A DNA stretch of 6,638 nucleotides from Gemmatimonadota bacterium (GTDB lineage: Bacteria; Gemmatimonadota; Gemmatimonadetes; Palauibacterales; Palauibacteraceae). Made by a program: the position numbers and the translations under genes. Location of the stretch: positions 1 to 6,638 of the forward strand of contig JARFPW010000277.1 in NCBI GenBank assembly GCA_029288095.1, written 5' to 3'. Below are positions 1-6,564 of this stretch, in pieces. Each line of letters begins with the position of its first letter. Position 1 is the stretch's first letter. The notes beneath the pieces were generated by a model, which saw only the letters and a program-made list of their open reading frames with translations, was not told the origin of the DNA and did not search any database.

Positions 1-182
1 GGCGACTCGCCCCGAGAGGCTCTGCGTGCGATCGCCGGAGAATCGCGTCCCGGCATCCGACGGGCCCCTAGCAGGGATCGACCGCGTGACCGCAGAGGAA
101 GCGAACTGTCCAGGACTACGCCGCGCGACCGAGGCTGACACTTCCGTACTCCCCACATAGCACCGGCTTACACTCCACTCGA
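1..182. other. Unassigned upstream region, no supported gene
   Basis: No reading frame here looks like a real protein. On the plus strand all three frames reach a stop (TAG near 67-69, TGA near 136-138, TAG near 158-160) and give Arg/Pro-rich, low-quality translations. The minus-strand frame that covers it is an antisense shadow of the fabH-like gene. There is no tRNA-like cloverleaf and no repeat array. It may contain the very end of an upstream gene plus leader sequence, but I cannot support either. Confidence 0.4.
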
Positions 183-189
183 TTGAGTG
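176..189. promoter_or_regulatory. Inverted repeat overlapping the -35 box (possible operator)
   Basis: CACTC and GAGTG are perfect 5-base inverted arms around GATT. Additional outer arms, CACT (171-174) and AGTG (194-197), extend the symmetry imperfectly. Position over the candidate -35 hexamer is typical of a repressor site, but a 5-base palindrome can arise by chance and no known binding motif is recognised. Confidence 0.2.
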
Positions 190-211
190 CGGAAGTGCGC
201 CAGCGTATATT
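183..211 (+). promoter_or_regulatory. Candidate sigma70-type promoter for the fabH-like gene
   Basis: TTGAGT (183-188) and TATATT (206-211) are separated by exactly 17 bases. They match the -35 and -10 consensus hexamers at 4/6 and 5/6 positions. The -10 box ends 57 bases before the TTG start at 269, leaving room for a short leader. The AT-rich -10 stands out against its GC-rich surroundings. The -35 box overlaps a perfect inverted repeat, CACTC-GATT-GAGTG (176-189), which could be an operator. Assignment is by eye only. Confidence 0.45.
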
Positions 212-268
212 CGCCGACCTGTTGCTCGTCGGCCCGACCCGACGCGTCCCCAATCCTAGGCAGGCAGC

Positions 269-1357
269 TTGAGCGGATCTTTGCGACCCGTGTACCTGAG
301 TGGTACAGGCCACTACGTGCCCGACCGTCTGGTCGACAACTTCGCGCTGTTCGAATTGCCGGCGATTCGTGAGAGCTTCGACTCGGAGCGTGCGCGTGCG
401 TCTCTGCGCAAAACCGACCCCGAAGCAGCCGACTCGCTGTCCGACGCGGACGTGTTCGATCGCTGGGCCCGTCAGCTTACGGGCATCGGGCGGCGGAGCA
501 TGGTGCCGGCAGACGGCGGCGTCACCTCGGAGGATTTGTGCGCCGAAGCGTCGAACCGCGCCCTGGACCACGCGGGTATCGAATCCCGGGACCTGGACTT
601 TCTCGTCGTCGCCAATCTGACCGCGCGCGAGATCGTTCCGAATGCGGCGGCGACCCTCGGCGATCGGATCGGGGCCCCTGCGTTGCCCGGATTCGTTCTG
701 AACACGGCGTGCGCCGGCTTCATCCACGCACTGAGCGTCGGGTACATGCATGTTACGACGGGAGAGTCCGATGCGGTGCTCGTGGTGTCAGGCGACGCCC
801 TCACCAGGGTCACGGACTATACCGATCCGAAAACCGCGGTTCTATTTGGCGACGGAGCCGGTGCAGCGGTGCTGACCTCAAGCCCGGGACCGGGACGCGT
901 TCTCTCCGCTCCCGTCCTCCGGGCGGAATACTCACCTGACCACCTGAACCTGGTAGGGCAGGGGTGGGGACCGGGCGCGGATGCTGACAACAAGATCAGC
1001 ATGGCCGGGGGAGCCAATGTCCTCCGGCACGCCATCCGCACAATGCAGGTCGTGGCGACGAACGCGCTGGAATCGGCTGAGTTGACGTGGGACGACGTGG
1101 ACTATGTGGTCCCTCATCAAGCTAACGAGCGCATCACGGTTGGACTGGAGCGGGCATTGAAGCTCAGTAAGGGGCGCGTGATCCATGCGATCGAAGACAT
1201 TGGAAACGTGTCGGCCTCGACCGTACCGATTACTCTGGATCAGTTGATACGCGGCACATACGGAAGCCTGCCGGACCGGGCGCGAATCGTACTGACAGCG
1301 GTGGGGGGCGGCTATTCGAGTGGAGCGGTCGCGCTCGAATGGACGGGGTCAAGCTGA
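269..1357 (+). CDS. FabH-type 3-oxoacyl-ACP synthase III (KAS III family)
   Basis: Predicted thiolase-fold condensing enzyme, 362 aa, cytoplasmic. Members decarboxylatively condense an acyl-CoA (or acyl thioester) starter with malonyl-ACP, starting fatty-acid or a related acyl chain. The Cys-His-Asn triad is complete: Cys148 in TACAGF, His283 in PHQANE and Asn313 in IGNVSAS. The N-terminal strand (YLSGTGHYVP), the GDGAGAAVL segment (about 193-201) and the C-terminal GGGYSSGAVALEW are also typical. The protein is longer than E. coli FabH (317 aa). Most of the excess is about 35 charged residues between LVDNFALFEL and LTGIGRRSM (about residues 28-70), so the substrate may not be the housekeeping one, and OleA-like or secondary-metabolite KAS III roles are possible. 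The start is uncertain: TTG 269 has AGGCAGG upstream, while TTG 281 or GTG 290 would still keep the fold. It stands alone on this strand and converges on the Moco operon. Confidence 0.88.
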   Translation: MSGSLRPVYLSGTGHYVPDRLVDNFALFELPAIRESFDSERARASLRKTDPEAADSLSDADVFDRWARQLTGIGRRSMVPADGGVTSEDLCAEASNRALDHAGIESRDLDFLVVANLTAREIVPNAAATLGDRIGAPALPGFVLNTACAGFIHALSVGYMHVTTGESDAVLVVSGDALTRVTDYTDPKTAVLFGDGAGAAVLTSSPGPGRVLSAPVLRAEYSPDHLNLVGQGWGPGADADNKISMAGGANVLRHAIRTMQVVATNALESAELTWDDVDYVVPHQANERITVGLERALKLSKGRVIHAIEDIGNVSASTVPITLDQLIRGTYGSLPDRARIVLTAVGGGYSSGAVALEWTGSS

Positions 1358-1380
1358 CCGATCAGCTGATCAGCTGACCC
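1346..1380. terminator. Candidate bidirectional terminator hairpin between convergent genes
   Basis: GGGTCAAGCTGA (1346-1357) pairs with TCAGCTGACCC (1370-1380) as an 11-base-pair stem with one bulged A and a 12-base loop. The TGA of the fabH-like gene (1355-1357) is in the left arm, and the TGA of the minus-strand BNR gene (1372-1370) is in the right arm. The loop side holds a tandem 8-mer ATCAGCTG (1361-1376) and a perfect palindrome GATCAGCTGATC (1360-1371), so alternative folds exist. There is no T-run on either side, so it is not a classical intrinsic terminator, but location and symmetry suit a shared 3' end. Confidence 0.45.
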
Positions 1381-2467
1381 GGCATGCCTCGACGGACAGA
1401 ATCTTCGGCAGGTGGCTGGCCAGAACCGTCCAGGTGACTCCGTCCGGGGACCCGAACAGATGGCCGGTAGCTGTGCCGAAGTAGACCCCGCAGGGGTGGG
1501 CGCCATCTGTCGCCAGCGCCTCCCGCATTACCGTCACCCAGGCCTGCTCCTGGGGGAGTCCCCCGACCCTCGCCGTCCAACTCATCCCCGCGTCTTCCGT
1601 TTCGAATACCCTGAGACGCTGGTCGCAGACACTGCGGAGGTGACTACTCTCCTCGGGGATCACCCAGCAACGATCCGGATCCGCCGGGTGCAACCCGATC
1701 ACGTAGCCAAAATCGCTCGGCAGGCCGGTCGTAATCTCGATCCAGGAATCGCCGGCGTCGTCCGATCGATACGTGCCGCAGTGATTCTGCTGGTACAGGC
1801 GCGCTGGTTCGGCAGGGTGAAGACGTAGACTGTGTACACACTGTCCCGACTCCGGCAGCGGATCGGGCAAGAAGTCGGCACGTACGTCCTGGTTGATGGC
1901 GTCCCACGTCTTTCCAGCGTCATTCGTCCGATAGCATCCGCCTGCCGACAGGGCGACGAACAGCCTTTCCGGGACGGTCGCGGTCGTCTGAATCGAATGA
2001 AGTGCCATGCCACCCTTTGCCGGCTGCCAACTTCCTCGAGTCGGGTGCGCCTCCAGCTCGGCGTTCCATGCCCAGGTCGTTCCCCCGTCATCGCTGTAGA
2101 ACAACCCGGCCGGTTCGACACCCGCGTACACCCTGTCGTCCCCGCCCGGCGAGCGGCCCTGCGCGACATGCCAGACCGCCCGGACCTCCCGCTCGAGATC
2201 CGCAGGGAATCGGGGTCTGCCGCCGCATGCGGTCCAGGTCTCACCGAAGTCGTCCGTGCGATAGACGTGAGCGCCCCACACGGGGTGCGACGCTGCCGCG
2301 TACCCCACGCCGGATCTCGCCTCTACGGTGGCGTGATAGATCTCGTGCCCGGCGATCTGGAGGTCGTCACAGACCCACGCCTGTCGTCCCGCATCGGAGC
2401 GAAACCGAAACAAGCCCCGACGAGTGCCAACGAACAACAGAATCCCCGCTTCGAGAGCCTGGTTCAT
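1370..2467 (-). CDS. BNR/Asp-box beta-propeller protein (sialidase/YVTN-like fold), function unknown
   Basis: The protein is 365 aa with six Asp-box (S/T-x-D-x-G-x-T/S-W type) motifs spread along its length: RTDDFGETW (70-78), YSDDGGTTW (124-132), RTNDAGKTW (180-188), RSDDAGDSW (234-242), ETEDAGMSW (289-297) and the degenerate GSPDGVTW (339-346). This predicts a six-bladed propeller of the sialidase/BNR superfamily. Automated pipelines often call such proteins exo-alpha-sialidase or glycosyl hydrolase, but I see no sialidase FRIP motif or arginine triad, so an enzymatic label is not justified. The N-terminus (ILLFVGTRRGLFRF) starts directly with a propeller strand. There is no signal peptide, so it is probably cytoplasmic. 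Its ATG overlaps the moeA stop by one base (TGATG), with no clear ribosome site of its own, so translation is probably coupled to moeA. It is the last gene of the operon. Confidence 0.85.
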   Translation of the reverse strand: MNQALEAGILLFVGTRRGLFRFRSDAGRQAWVCDDLQIAGHEIYHATVEARSGVGYAAASHPVWGAHVYRTDDFGETWTACGGRPRFPADLEREVRAVWHVAQGRSPGGDDRVYAGVEPAGLFYSDDGGTTWAWNAELEAHPTRGSWQPAKGGMALHSIQTTATVPERLFVALSAGGCYRTNDAGKTWDAINQDVRADFLPDPLPESGQCVHSLRLHPAEPARLYQQNHCGTYRSDDAGDSWIEITTGLPSDFGYVIGLHPADPDRCWVIPEESSHLRSVCDQRLRVFETEDAGMSWTARVGGLPQEQAWVTVMREALATDGAHPCGVYFGTATGHLFGSPDGVTWTVLASHLPKILSVEACRVS

Positions 2468-3735
2468 CAGGGGATGTCACGGAGAAGAACGACTTCGACA
2501 GGCTCCCCGACGCCGATTCGCGTGACGCCGACGGGCAGCACGGCGAGACCATCCGCTTCCACCATCGAGGTGAGGATCCCCGAGCCCTGAGGACCCGTCA
2601 GCGCTGCTTCGATCTCCCCTGTCGGCCCTCTCGACAGCCGCACGCGATAGAAGTGGGCGAGGTCCTCCGGCGACGAGATATCACTTGCGGAGCGCACTGT
2701 AACGCGTGTGCGTCGAACCCGGGTATGACCGGCCATCTTCCGGACGGCCGGTCGCAGGAACATCTCGAACGTGACCATCGCGCTGACCGGATTACCGGGC
2801 AGGCCCCAGAACGGCCGGCCGTCCAAGGTGCCGAAGGTCATTGGACTCCCCGGCCGGATGCGCACTCGCCAGAACGACTGGTGGTACCCCAACTCGTCGA
2901 GCGCACGTCTGACGTGGTCATGATCGCCCACACTCACACCGGCCGTCGAAATGACGCCGTCACATCCGGTGGCCCGGCCGAGCGCCGCCCGGACCGCTTC
3001 CACGGTGTCCTCGGCGATTCCAAGATCCACCGGCACGGCCCCCGCCTCCCGGAGCTGAGCCGCCAGCGCATGGCTGTTGGAGTTCATGATCTTTCGGCCC
3101 GCACGCACTTCCTCCACGGCCCCGAAATCGGCGAGTTCATCGCCGTTCGCCAGCACCGCGATGCGCGGTCGCCGACGCACTCTCACGCGTTCGATGCCCT
3201 GCATGGCGAGACATCCGACGACGGCGGGCGTTACCGCGGCGCCGGCCGGTGCGATGAGGTCACCACGAGCCAGATCTTCCCCCCGCCGCCGGATGTTGCG
3301 CGTCGCGTCCGTAGCCTGGTCGATACGGACAGCGTCGCCCGAACCTCCGTCCGTGTGTTCTATCCGTATAACTCCGGTGCAGCCGGCGGGCACGGGGGCG
3401 CCGGTCATCACTCGGGCCGCCGTGCCGGGCGCCAGTTCAGATTCGGGGAAACGCCCGGCCGGGATGTCCTGCGAGACGGGAAGCGTAATGGGCATGGTGA
3501 CGCTGGCGTCGCTCACGTCCGCATCACGCACGGCGAAGCCGTCCATCGCGCTGTTATCCCACGGCGGGTGGTCGAGATTGGCTCGCACGTCCTCGGCCAT
3601 CGCCCGGCCGGAACCCAGTTCCTGGGCGTCGGCGCGAAGGTCGAGTTCCTCTTCAGGCAGAATCGCGCACGCGTCGAGGATGCGGTCGAGCGCTTCCTCG
3701 GCGTCCAGCCAGTCCGGAGAAGAAGATAGGGTCAC
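2467..3735 (-). CDS. moeA: Molybdopterin molybdenumtransferase MoeA
   Basis: MoeA inserts molybdate into adenylylated molybdopterin, giving Mo-molybdopterin, the step before MobA. Family signatures appear in order: LDAEEALDRIL near the N-terminus, PPWDNSAMDGF (57-67), ARVMTGAPVPAG (about 120-131), the NIRRRGEDL segment (about 157-165), RPRIAVLANGDEL (about 200-212), STAGVSVGDHDHV (about 270-282) and RPGSPMTFG followed by GLPGNPVSAMVTFE (about 303-330). The C-terminal domain IV is present, so the gene looks full length (422 aa from GTG 3735). I chose GTG 3735 because it forms a GTGA overlap with the dacB-like stop and places the first helix where MoeA proteins usually have it. A GTG at 3759 would add 8 residues and a 28-base overlap. 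Neither start has a strong ribosome site: GGAG lies 14 bases before 3735. Being downstream of mobA fits Moco biosynthesis. Confidence 0.95.
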   Translation of the reverse strand: MTLSSSPDWLDAEEALDRILDACAILPEEELDLRADAQELGSGRAMAEDVRANLDHPPWDNSAMDGFAVRDADVSDASVTMPITLPVSQDIPAGRFPESELAPGTAARVMTGAPVPAGCTGVIRIEHTDGGSGDAVRIDQATDATRNIRRRGEDLARGDLIAPAGAAVTPAVVGCLAMQGIERVRVRRRPRIAVLANGDELADFGAVEEVRAGRKIMNSNSHALAAQLREAGAVPVDLGIAEDTVEAVRAALGRATGCDGVISTAGVSVGDHDHVRRALDELGYHQSFWRVRIRPGSPMTFGTLDGRPFWGLPGNPVSAMVTFEMFLRPAVRKMAGHTRVRRTRVTVRSASDISSPEDLAHFYRVRLSRGPTGEIEAALTGPQGSGILTSMVEADGLAVLPVGVTRIGVGEPVEVVLLRDIP

Positions 3736-5291
3736 GGAACGGAGCGCAGCTCCGGCCACCCCGGCTCTATCGGACGCCTGTACAGTGCGATCTGTTCGAT
3801 CAACAGATCCTCGAGCGCGACGGCAACCGACCCGGGCGCGTCGTACCCGTTCAGCAGGAGGCTGAACACCAGGGTCTCACCGCTACCATCGAGCAGATAC
3901 CCGGAGACCGCCCGAACTCCGGACATCGACCCGGTCTTGGCGTGCGCGTTGTCGAACGCCGGAGTAGCGACGAGCCTGCGACGCATGGTTCCGTCAACAC
4001 CGGCAACCGGGAGCCCGTGCAAGAACGTCTTGTAGTCGGGATGCCGCCATACGGCTCTCAGCATTCGCACGATCGCGTTCGGCGTCACCTCGTTGTAGCG
4101 GGACAGGCCGGAGCCGTCTGCCAATTCGATCGCCCCGGGCTCGATGCCCCAGTCCGCGAGCGAGGAGCCGACGACTTGGATGCCCTCCTCCGGAGATCCC
4201 GCGCTACCTTCCTCGAGCCCGATCGTCCGAAGAATCGTCTCCGCCATCTGGTTGTCGCTGGGCTTCATCATGTCGCCCAGCACTCGGGAGAACGGACTCG
4301 AGAGCGCAACGTGGCTCCAGTAGTCGTCGGCCAGGTTCTCACCCCTCCGGGGGCGGCGGAAGTCCCCGTCCACCACGATTTCCTCGGCCGACAAAAGGCT
4401 CTCCATCCAATCGAGCAGGTAGTGCGTCGGATGGGGCGTCGCGAGATACAACCGGACCGAATCCGGACCGAGCGGGACCCATCCTCTCAACTCGACGTTT
4501 CCGCCGTCGGGTGGGAGCACGAACTGGAGCCGGACGTCCGACCCGGGCGCGCCCGTCAGGACGCGATTGCTGATCGGAAGCGATGGCCCCTTTGCTCGAA
4601 GGACCATGCTCGTGGAATCGCCGAGATCCGCTCCGGGCACGATCGCCGCGTTAACCGTGTTCGGAGCGAGTTGAAGACCGCTTACTCCGGCCGACCACCC
4701 CGCAAACAGGTCGTCCCACATCCAACCCCTGCCCCATTGGGGCTCGGAAAACACCCGGTCGTCACCGATAACGTCTCCGTCGATGCGGCGAATGCCGGCC
4801 ATCCGCAGATGCTTGATCCAGGCCCGAAGTTCGTCACGCTCAAGAGACGGATCTCCGCCTCCGATGATCCACAGGTTGCCCTCGAGCGCGCCGTCATTGA
4901 TCGGCCCGTCCGCGATGAGCTTGGTCGCCCAGCGATACTCGGGCCCGAGTACGGCCAATCCGACCGCACCAGTGATGAGCTTGACGTTGCTCGCAGGGGT
5001 GAACCGTTTCTCACCGTCGCGCGTGTACAGGACCTCCCCAGTCTCAGCGACCTGGACCGTCAGCCCGATGTGCGCACGCGCGAGAGCCGGGTCCTGGAGA
5101 ATCTGGTCTATCCGGCGAGCCAGTTCGCCCGGCGATGTGATCTCAGCCGACACCCTCGCCTTTCCAGGTTCGTGCGTCGGCTCGGCGGACTGCCCCACGA
5201 GCAGGTCGGGAGCGGCGAGTACCGGCAGTATTGCTAAAGCCAACCAGCGGGCTTGCCACCGATTGGGAGAAGGTCGAATCAACGAATTCAC
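3732..5291 (-). CDS. dacB: D-Ala-D-Ala carboxypeptidase/endopeptidase, PBP4 (peptidase S13) family
   Basis: Predicted periplasmic low-molecular-weight penicillin-binding protein, 519 aa, that trims or cleaves D-Ala-linked peptidoglycan peptides. All three active-site motifs are present: SxxK as Ser101-Asn-Val-Lys104 in TPASNVKLITG, SxN as Ser345-Asp-Asn347 in KPSDNQMAETIL, and KTG at 452-454 in HAKTGSMSG. The S13 signature DGSGLSRYN is at 392-400. The large gap between the first two motifs is the usual S13 insertion. The N-terminus has a basic stretch (to about Arg15) and a hydrophobic core WLALAILPVLAA, followed by a small-residue region near VGQSA that may be the signal-peptidase site. The start GTG 5291 overlaps the mobA stop (GTGA), with a strong GGAGGAG five bases upstream. 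A cell-wall enzyme inside a Moco operon is unusual; nothing in the protein links it to molybdenum. Confidence 0.95.
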   Translation of the reverse strand: MNSLIRPSPNRWQARWLALAILPVLAAPDLLVGQSAEPTHEPGKARVSAEITSPGELARRIDQILQDPALARAHIGLTVQVAETGEVLYTRDGEKRFTPASNVKLITGAVGLAVLGPEYRWATKLIADGPINDGALEGNLWIIGGGDPSLERDELRAWIKHLRMAGIRRIDGDVIGDDRVFSEPQWGRGWMWDDLFAGWSAGVSGLQLAPNTVNAAIVPGADLGDSTSMVLRAKGPSLPISNRVLTGAPGSDVRLQFVLPPDGGNVELRGWVPLGPDSVRLYLATPHPTHYLLDWMESLLSAEEIVVDGDFRRPRRGENLADDYWSHVALSSPFSRVLGDMMKPSDNQMAETILRTIGLEEGSAGSPEEGIQVVGSSLADWGIEPGAIELADGSGLSRYNEVTPNAIVRMLRAVWRHPDYKTFLHGLPVAGVDGTMRRRLVATPAFDNAHAKTGSMSGVRAVSGYLLDGSGETLVFSLLLNGYDAPGSVAVALEDLLIEQIALYRRPIEPGWPELRSVP

Positions 5292-5896
5292 AATAGCTCC
5301 TCCGCCAACTTGCGTTCGTCCGGACGGTTCACGTTGAAGAACATCCGCTCGGGCCTGCCGAATTCCGCGACTGTCGCCCGATCCAGGATCTGCACCGGCA
5401 CGTCCGGGAAAAACGATACAACCGCGCGCTCATCCCGGTCCAGCGCCTGCTCGATATAGGACAGGCAGTCGGTTCCGTAGACGGCGCACAGTGGCTCGAT
5501 GCCCCGTGGGCCATCGCTCTCGGCAACAGTCACTCCGGAGGGCTCGGCCCGTCGAACCAGCTCAGCCAGGAGCTCAGGCGGCACGAACGGCATGTCACAC
5601 GCGAGAACCAGAGCTCCCTCGCACCCGACGTCTGCAGCCCACCCGAGCGCACTCAGAATCCCGCCGAGCGCACCCATGCCCGGACGCTTGTCCGGGCGTA
5701 TGTCGCGGCCGGTGTGCTCGTACGGTCCGCGATCGTTGGCGATGATGACGGCCTCCGGACAGACGCGATCGAGCGTCTCGAGGCCACGATCGATCATCGG
5801 CACCCCACCGACCGTGGCCAGCGCCTTGTGCGACCCGTATCGACGGTTCTGGCCTCCAGCCATAAGCACGGCGAGAATCTGCCCGGGCGCGGCCAC
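5288..5896 (-). CDS. mobA: Molybdenum cofactor guanylyltransferase MobA
   Basis: MobA transfers GMP from GTP to Mo-molybdopterin, forming the guanine-dinucleotide cofactor used by DMSO-reductase-family enzymes such as formate dehydrogenases. Counted from GTG 5896 (202 aa, a normal length), the nucleotide-binding signature LMAGGQNRRYGSHKAL is at 11-26, with Tyr20 where most homologues have Met. PGMGALGGI (about 77-85) corresponds to the usual G-PL-GI loop. The metal-binding ACDMPF follows (about 102-107), then EPLCAVY and the C-terminal FFNVNRPDE, which favours MobA over MocA-type cytidylyltransferases. The frame is open further upstream to 6037, but that extension is Arg/Ser/Gly-rich and antisense-like inside fdhD. 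GTG 5896 lies one base after the fdhD stop and has GAGG six bases before it, so I take it as the start. The gene overlaps the dacB-like start by four bases. Confidence 0.93.
   Translation of the reverse strand: MAAPGQILAVLMAGGQNRRYGSHKALATVGGVPMIDRGLETLDRVCPEAVIIANDRGPYEHTGRDIRPDKRPGMGALGGILSALGWAADVGCEGALVLACDMPFVPPELLAELVRRAEPSGVTVAESDGPRGIEPLCAVYGTDCLSYIEQALDRDERAVVSFFPDVPVQILDRATVAEFGRPERMFFNVNRPDERKLAEELL
5297..5303 (-). promoter_or_regulatory. Strong ribosome binding site for the dacB-like gene
   Basis: GGAGGAG on the minus strand lies five bases before GTG 5291, within the last codons of mobA. It fixes this GTG as the start and suggests that the gene is translated efficiently as well as being coupled to mobA. 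Confidence 0.75.
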
Positions 5897-5897
5897 G

Positions 5898-6497
5898 TCA
5901 GCCCTCGCCTCGATAGATATGCGGACTGGAGCTGCGGGCCCTCCCGACCATCGTGACCCCTGCTTGCCCCGCAACTGCCCCTGCCAGCGTCGTCGGCACC
6001 GACATCGTCGTGACGATGGGAACACCGGCACGGGCAACCTTGGCCGCGATCGCGCCGGACACGCGGCTCGTCAGGAGAAGTCGACAGTCGTGTGGAGGCA
6101 GGCCGTCATGCCAGCCTGCGCCGAGGAGTTTGTCGACCACGCAGTGACGACTCACGTCCTCTCGCACGAATCGCACTTCTCCGGCGACGACCAGAGCCCC
6201 GGTGTGCACTCCGCCCGTCCTATGCTTCAGCTCGGCGTGCGCGAACATCTCTTCGTATAACGGGCGCAGGACGTCCGGTGCAGCGAATCCCGCGGCGATC
6301 TCGGCCGTAGCCTGGACAGGGATTGGCTCGATCGCGGCAGGACGTACCAGCGGGGGGCCGTCGATCAAAATCAAACTAGCGTCCGGGTCGAGCCGGACGG
6401 CACCGATGCGCTCCGTCCTGGCCAGACGGCCTTCGCCGAGGAGCCAACCGCGGGCCAGGTCCTCCAGGTGCAAAGGCGAGCACTCCCAGCGCACCAC
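5898..6497 (-). CDS. fdhD: FdhD-family sulfur carrier, atypical, CxxC loop absent; 5' end unresolved
   Basis: FdhD takes sulfur from a cysteine desulfurase (IscS in E. coli) and delivers it to bis-MGD cofactor for formate dehydrogenases. Numbered from GTG 6497, family blocks are CSPLHLEDLARGWLLGEG (6-23), TGGVHTGAL (94-102), REDVSRHCVVDKLLG (112-126), TSRVSG (143-148) and SVPTTLAG (166-173). Together these form the conserved fold and nucleotide-binding core. The usual flexible loop with CGxCG or a similar cysteine pair, expected around residues 40-70, is missing, and the only cysteines are Cys6, Cys119 and Cys138. GTG 6497 is the only canonical start in this frame. However, family-like sequence (EVEVELRYRDEVVV) continues upstream to about 6536, and the frame stays open to the window edge without ATG, GTG or TTG. 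Either a rare start is used (ATC 6554 has AAGGA six bases before it) or the gene begins beyond 6638. It is the first gene of the operon seen here. Confidence 0.82.
   Translation of the reverse strand: MVRWECSPLHLEDLARGWLLGEGRLARTERIGAVRLDPDASLILIDGPPLVRPAAIEPIPVQATAEIAAGFAAPDVLRPLYEEMFAHAELKHRTGGVHTGALVVAGEVRFVREDVSRHCVVDKLLGAGWHDGLPPHDCRLLLTSRVSGAIAAKVARAGVPIVTTMSVPTTLAGAVAGQAGVTMVGRARSSSPHIYRGEG
5902..5911 (-). promoter_or_regulatory. Ribosome binding site that sets the mobA start
   Basis: GAGGCGAGGG on the minus strand lies in the last codons of fdhD, with the proximal GAGG six bases before GTG 5896. It supports this start over the upstream in-frame alternatives, none of which would give a normal MobA N-terminus. 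Confidence 0.65.
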
Positions 6498-6564
6498 GAC
6501 TTCGTCGCGGTAGCGAAGTTCGACTTCGACCTCGGGTGCCAGCGGCGCTACGATGCGGATTCCT

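Noticed and set aside
60..110. Possible tRNA T-arm-like GGGATCGACC segment
   Set aside because: There is no GTTCRA loop, no acceptor pairing and no anticodon arm around it on either strand.
116..751. Minus-strand open frame of 211 codons across the fabH-like start
   Set aside because: It overlaps conserved fabH sequence including the catalytic Cys region, has an Arg-rich composition, and shows no motif.
1370..2467. Naming the BNR protein a sialidase
   Set aside because: Asp boxes are structural and shared by many propellers. No FRIP motif, arginine triad or export signal is visible.
2002..3729. Plus-strand open frame of 575 codons
   Set aside because: It lies antisense to moeA and part of the BNR gene. 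Its translation is Arg/Pro/His-rich with no family motif, while the minus strand shows full MoeA signatures. It is a typical antisense artefact of high GC.
3942..5237. Plus-strand open frame of 431 codons
   Set aside because: It is antisense to the PBP4-type gene, whose SxxK, SxN and KTG motifs are all intact. The plus-strand translation has no recognisable domain.
5897..6037. Longer N-terminus for MobA (47 more residues)
   Set aside because: The extension is Arg/Ser/Gly-rich and sits in another frame of the conserved FdhD C-terminus. GTG 5896 has a good ribosome site and gives a normal MobA length.
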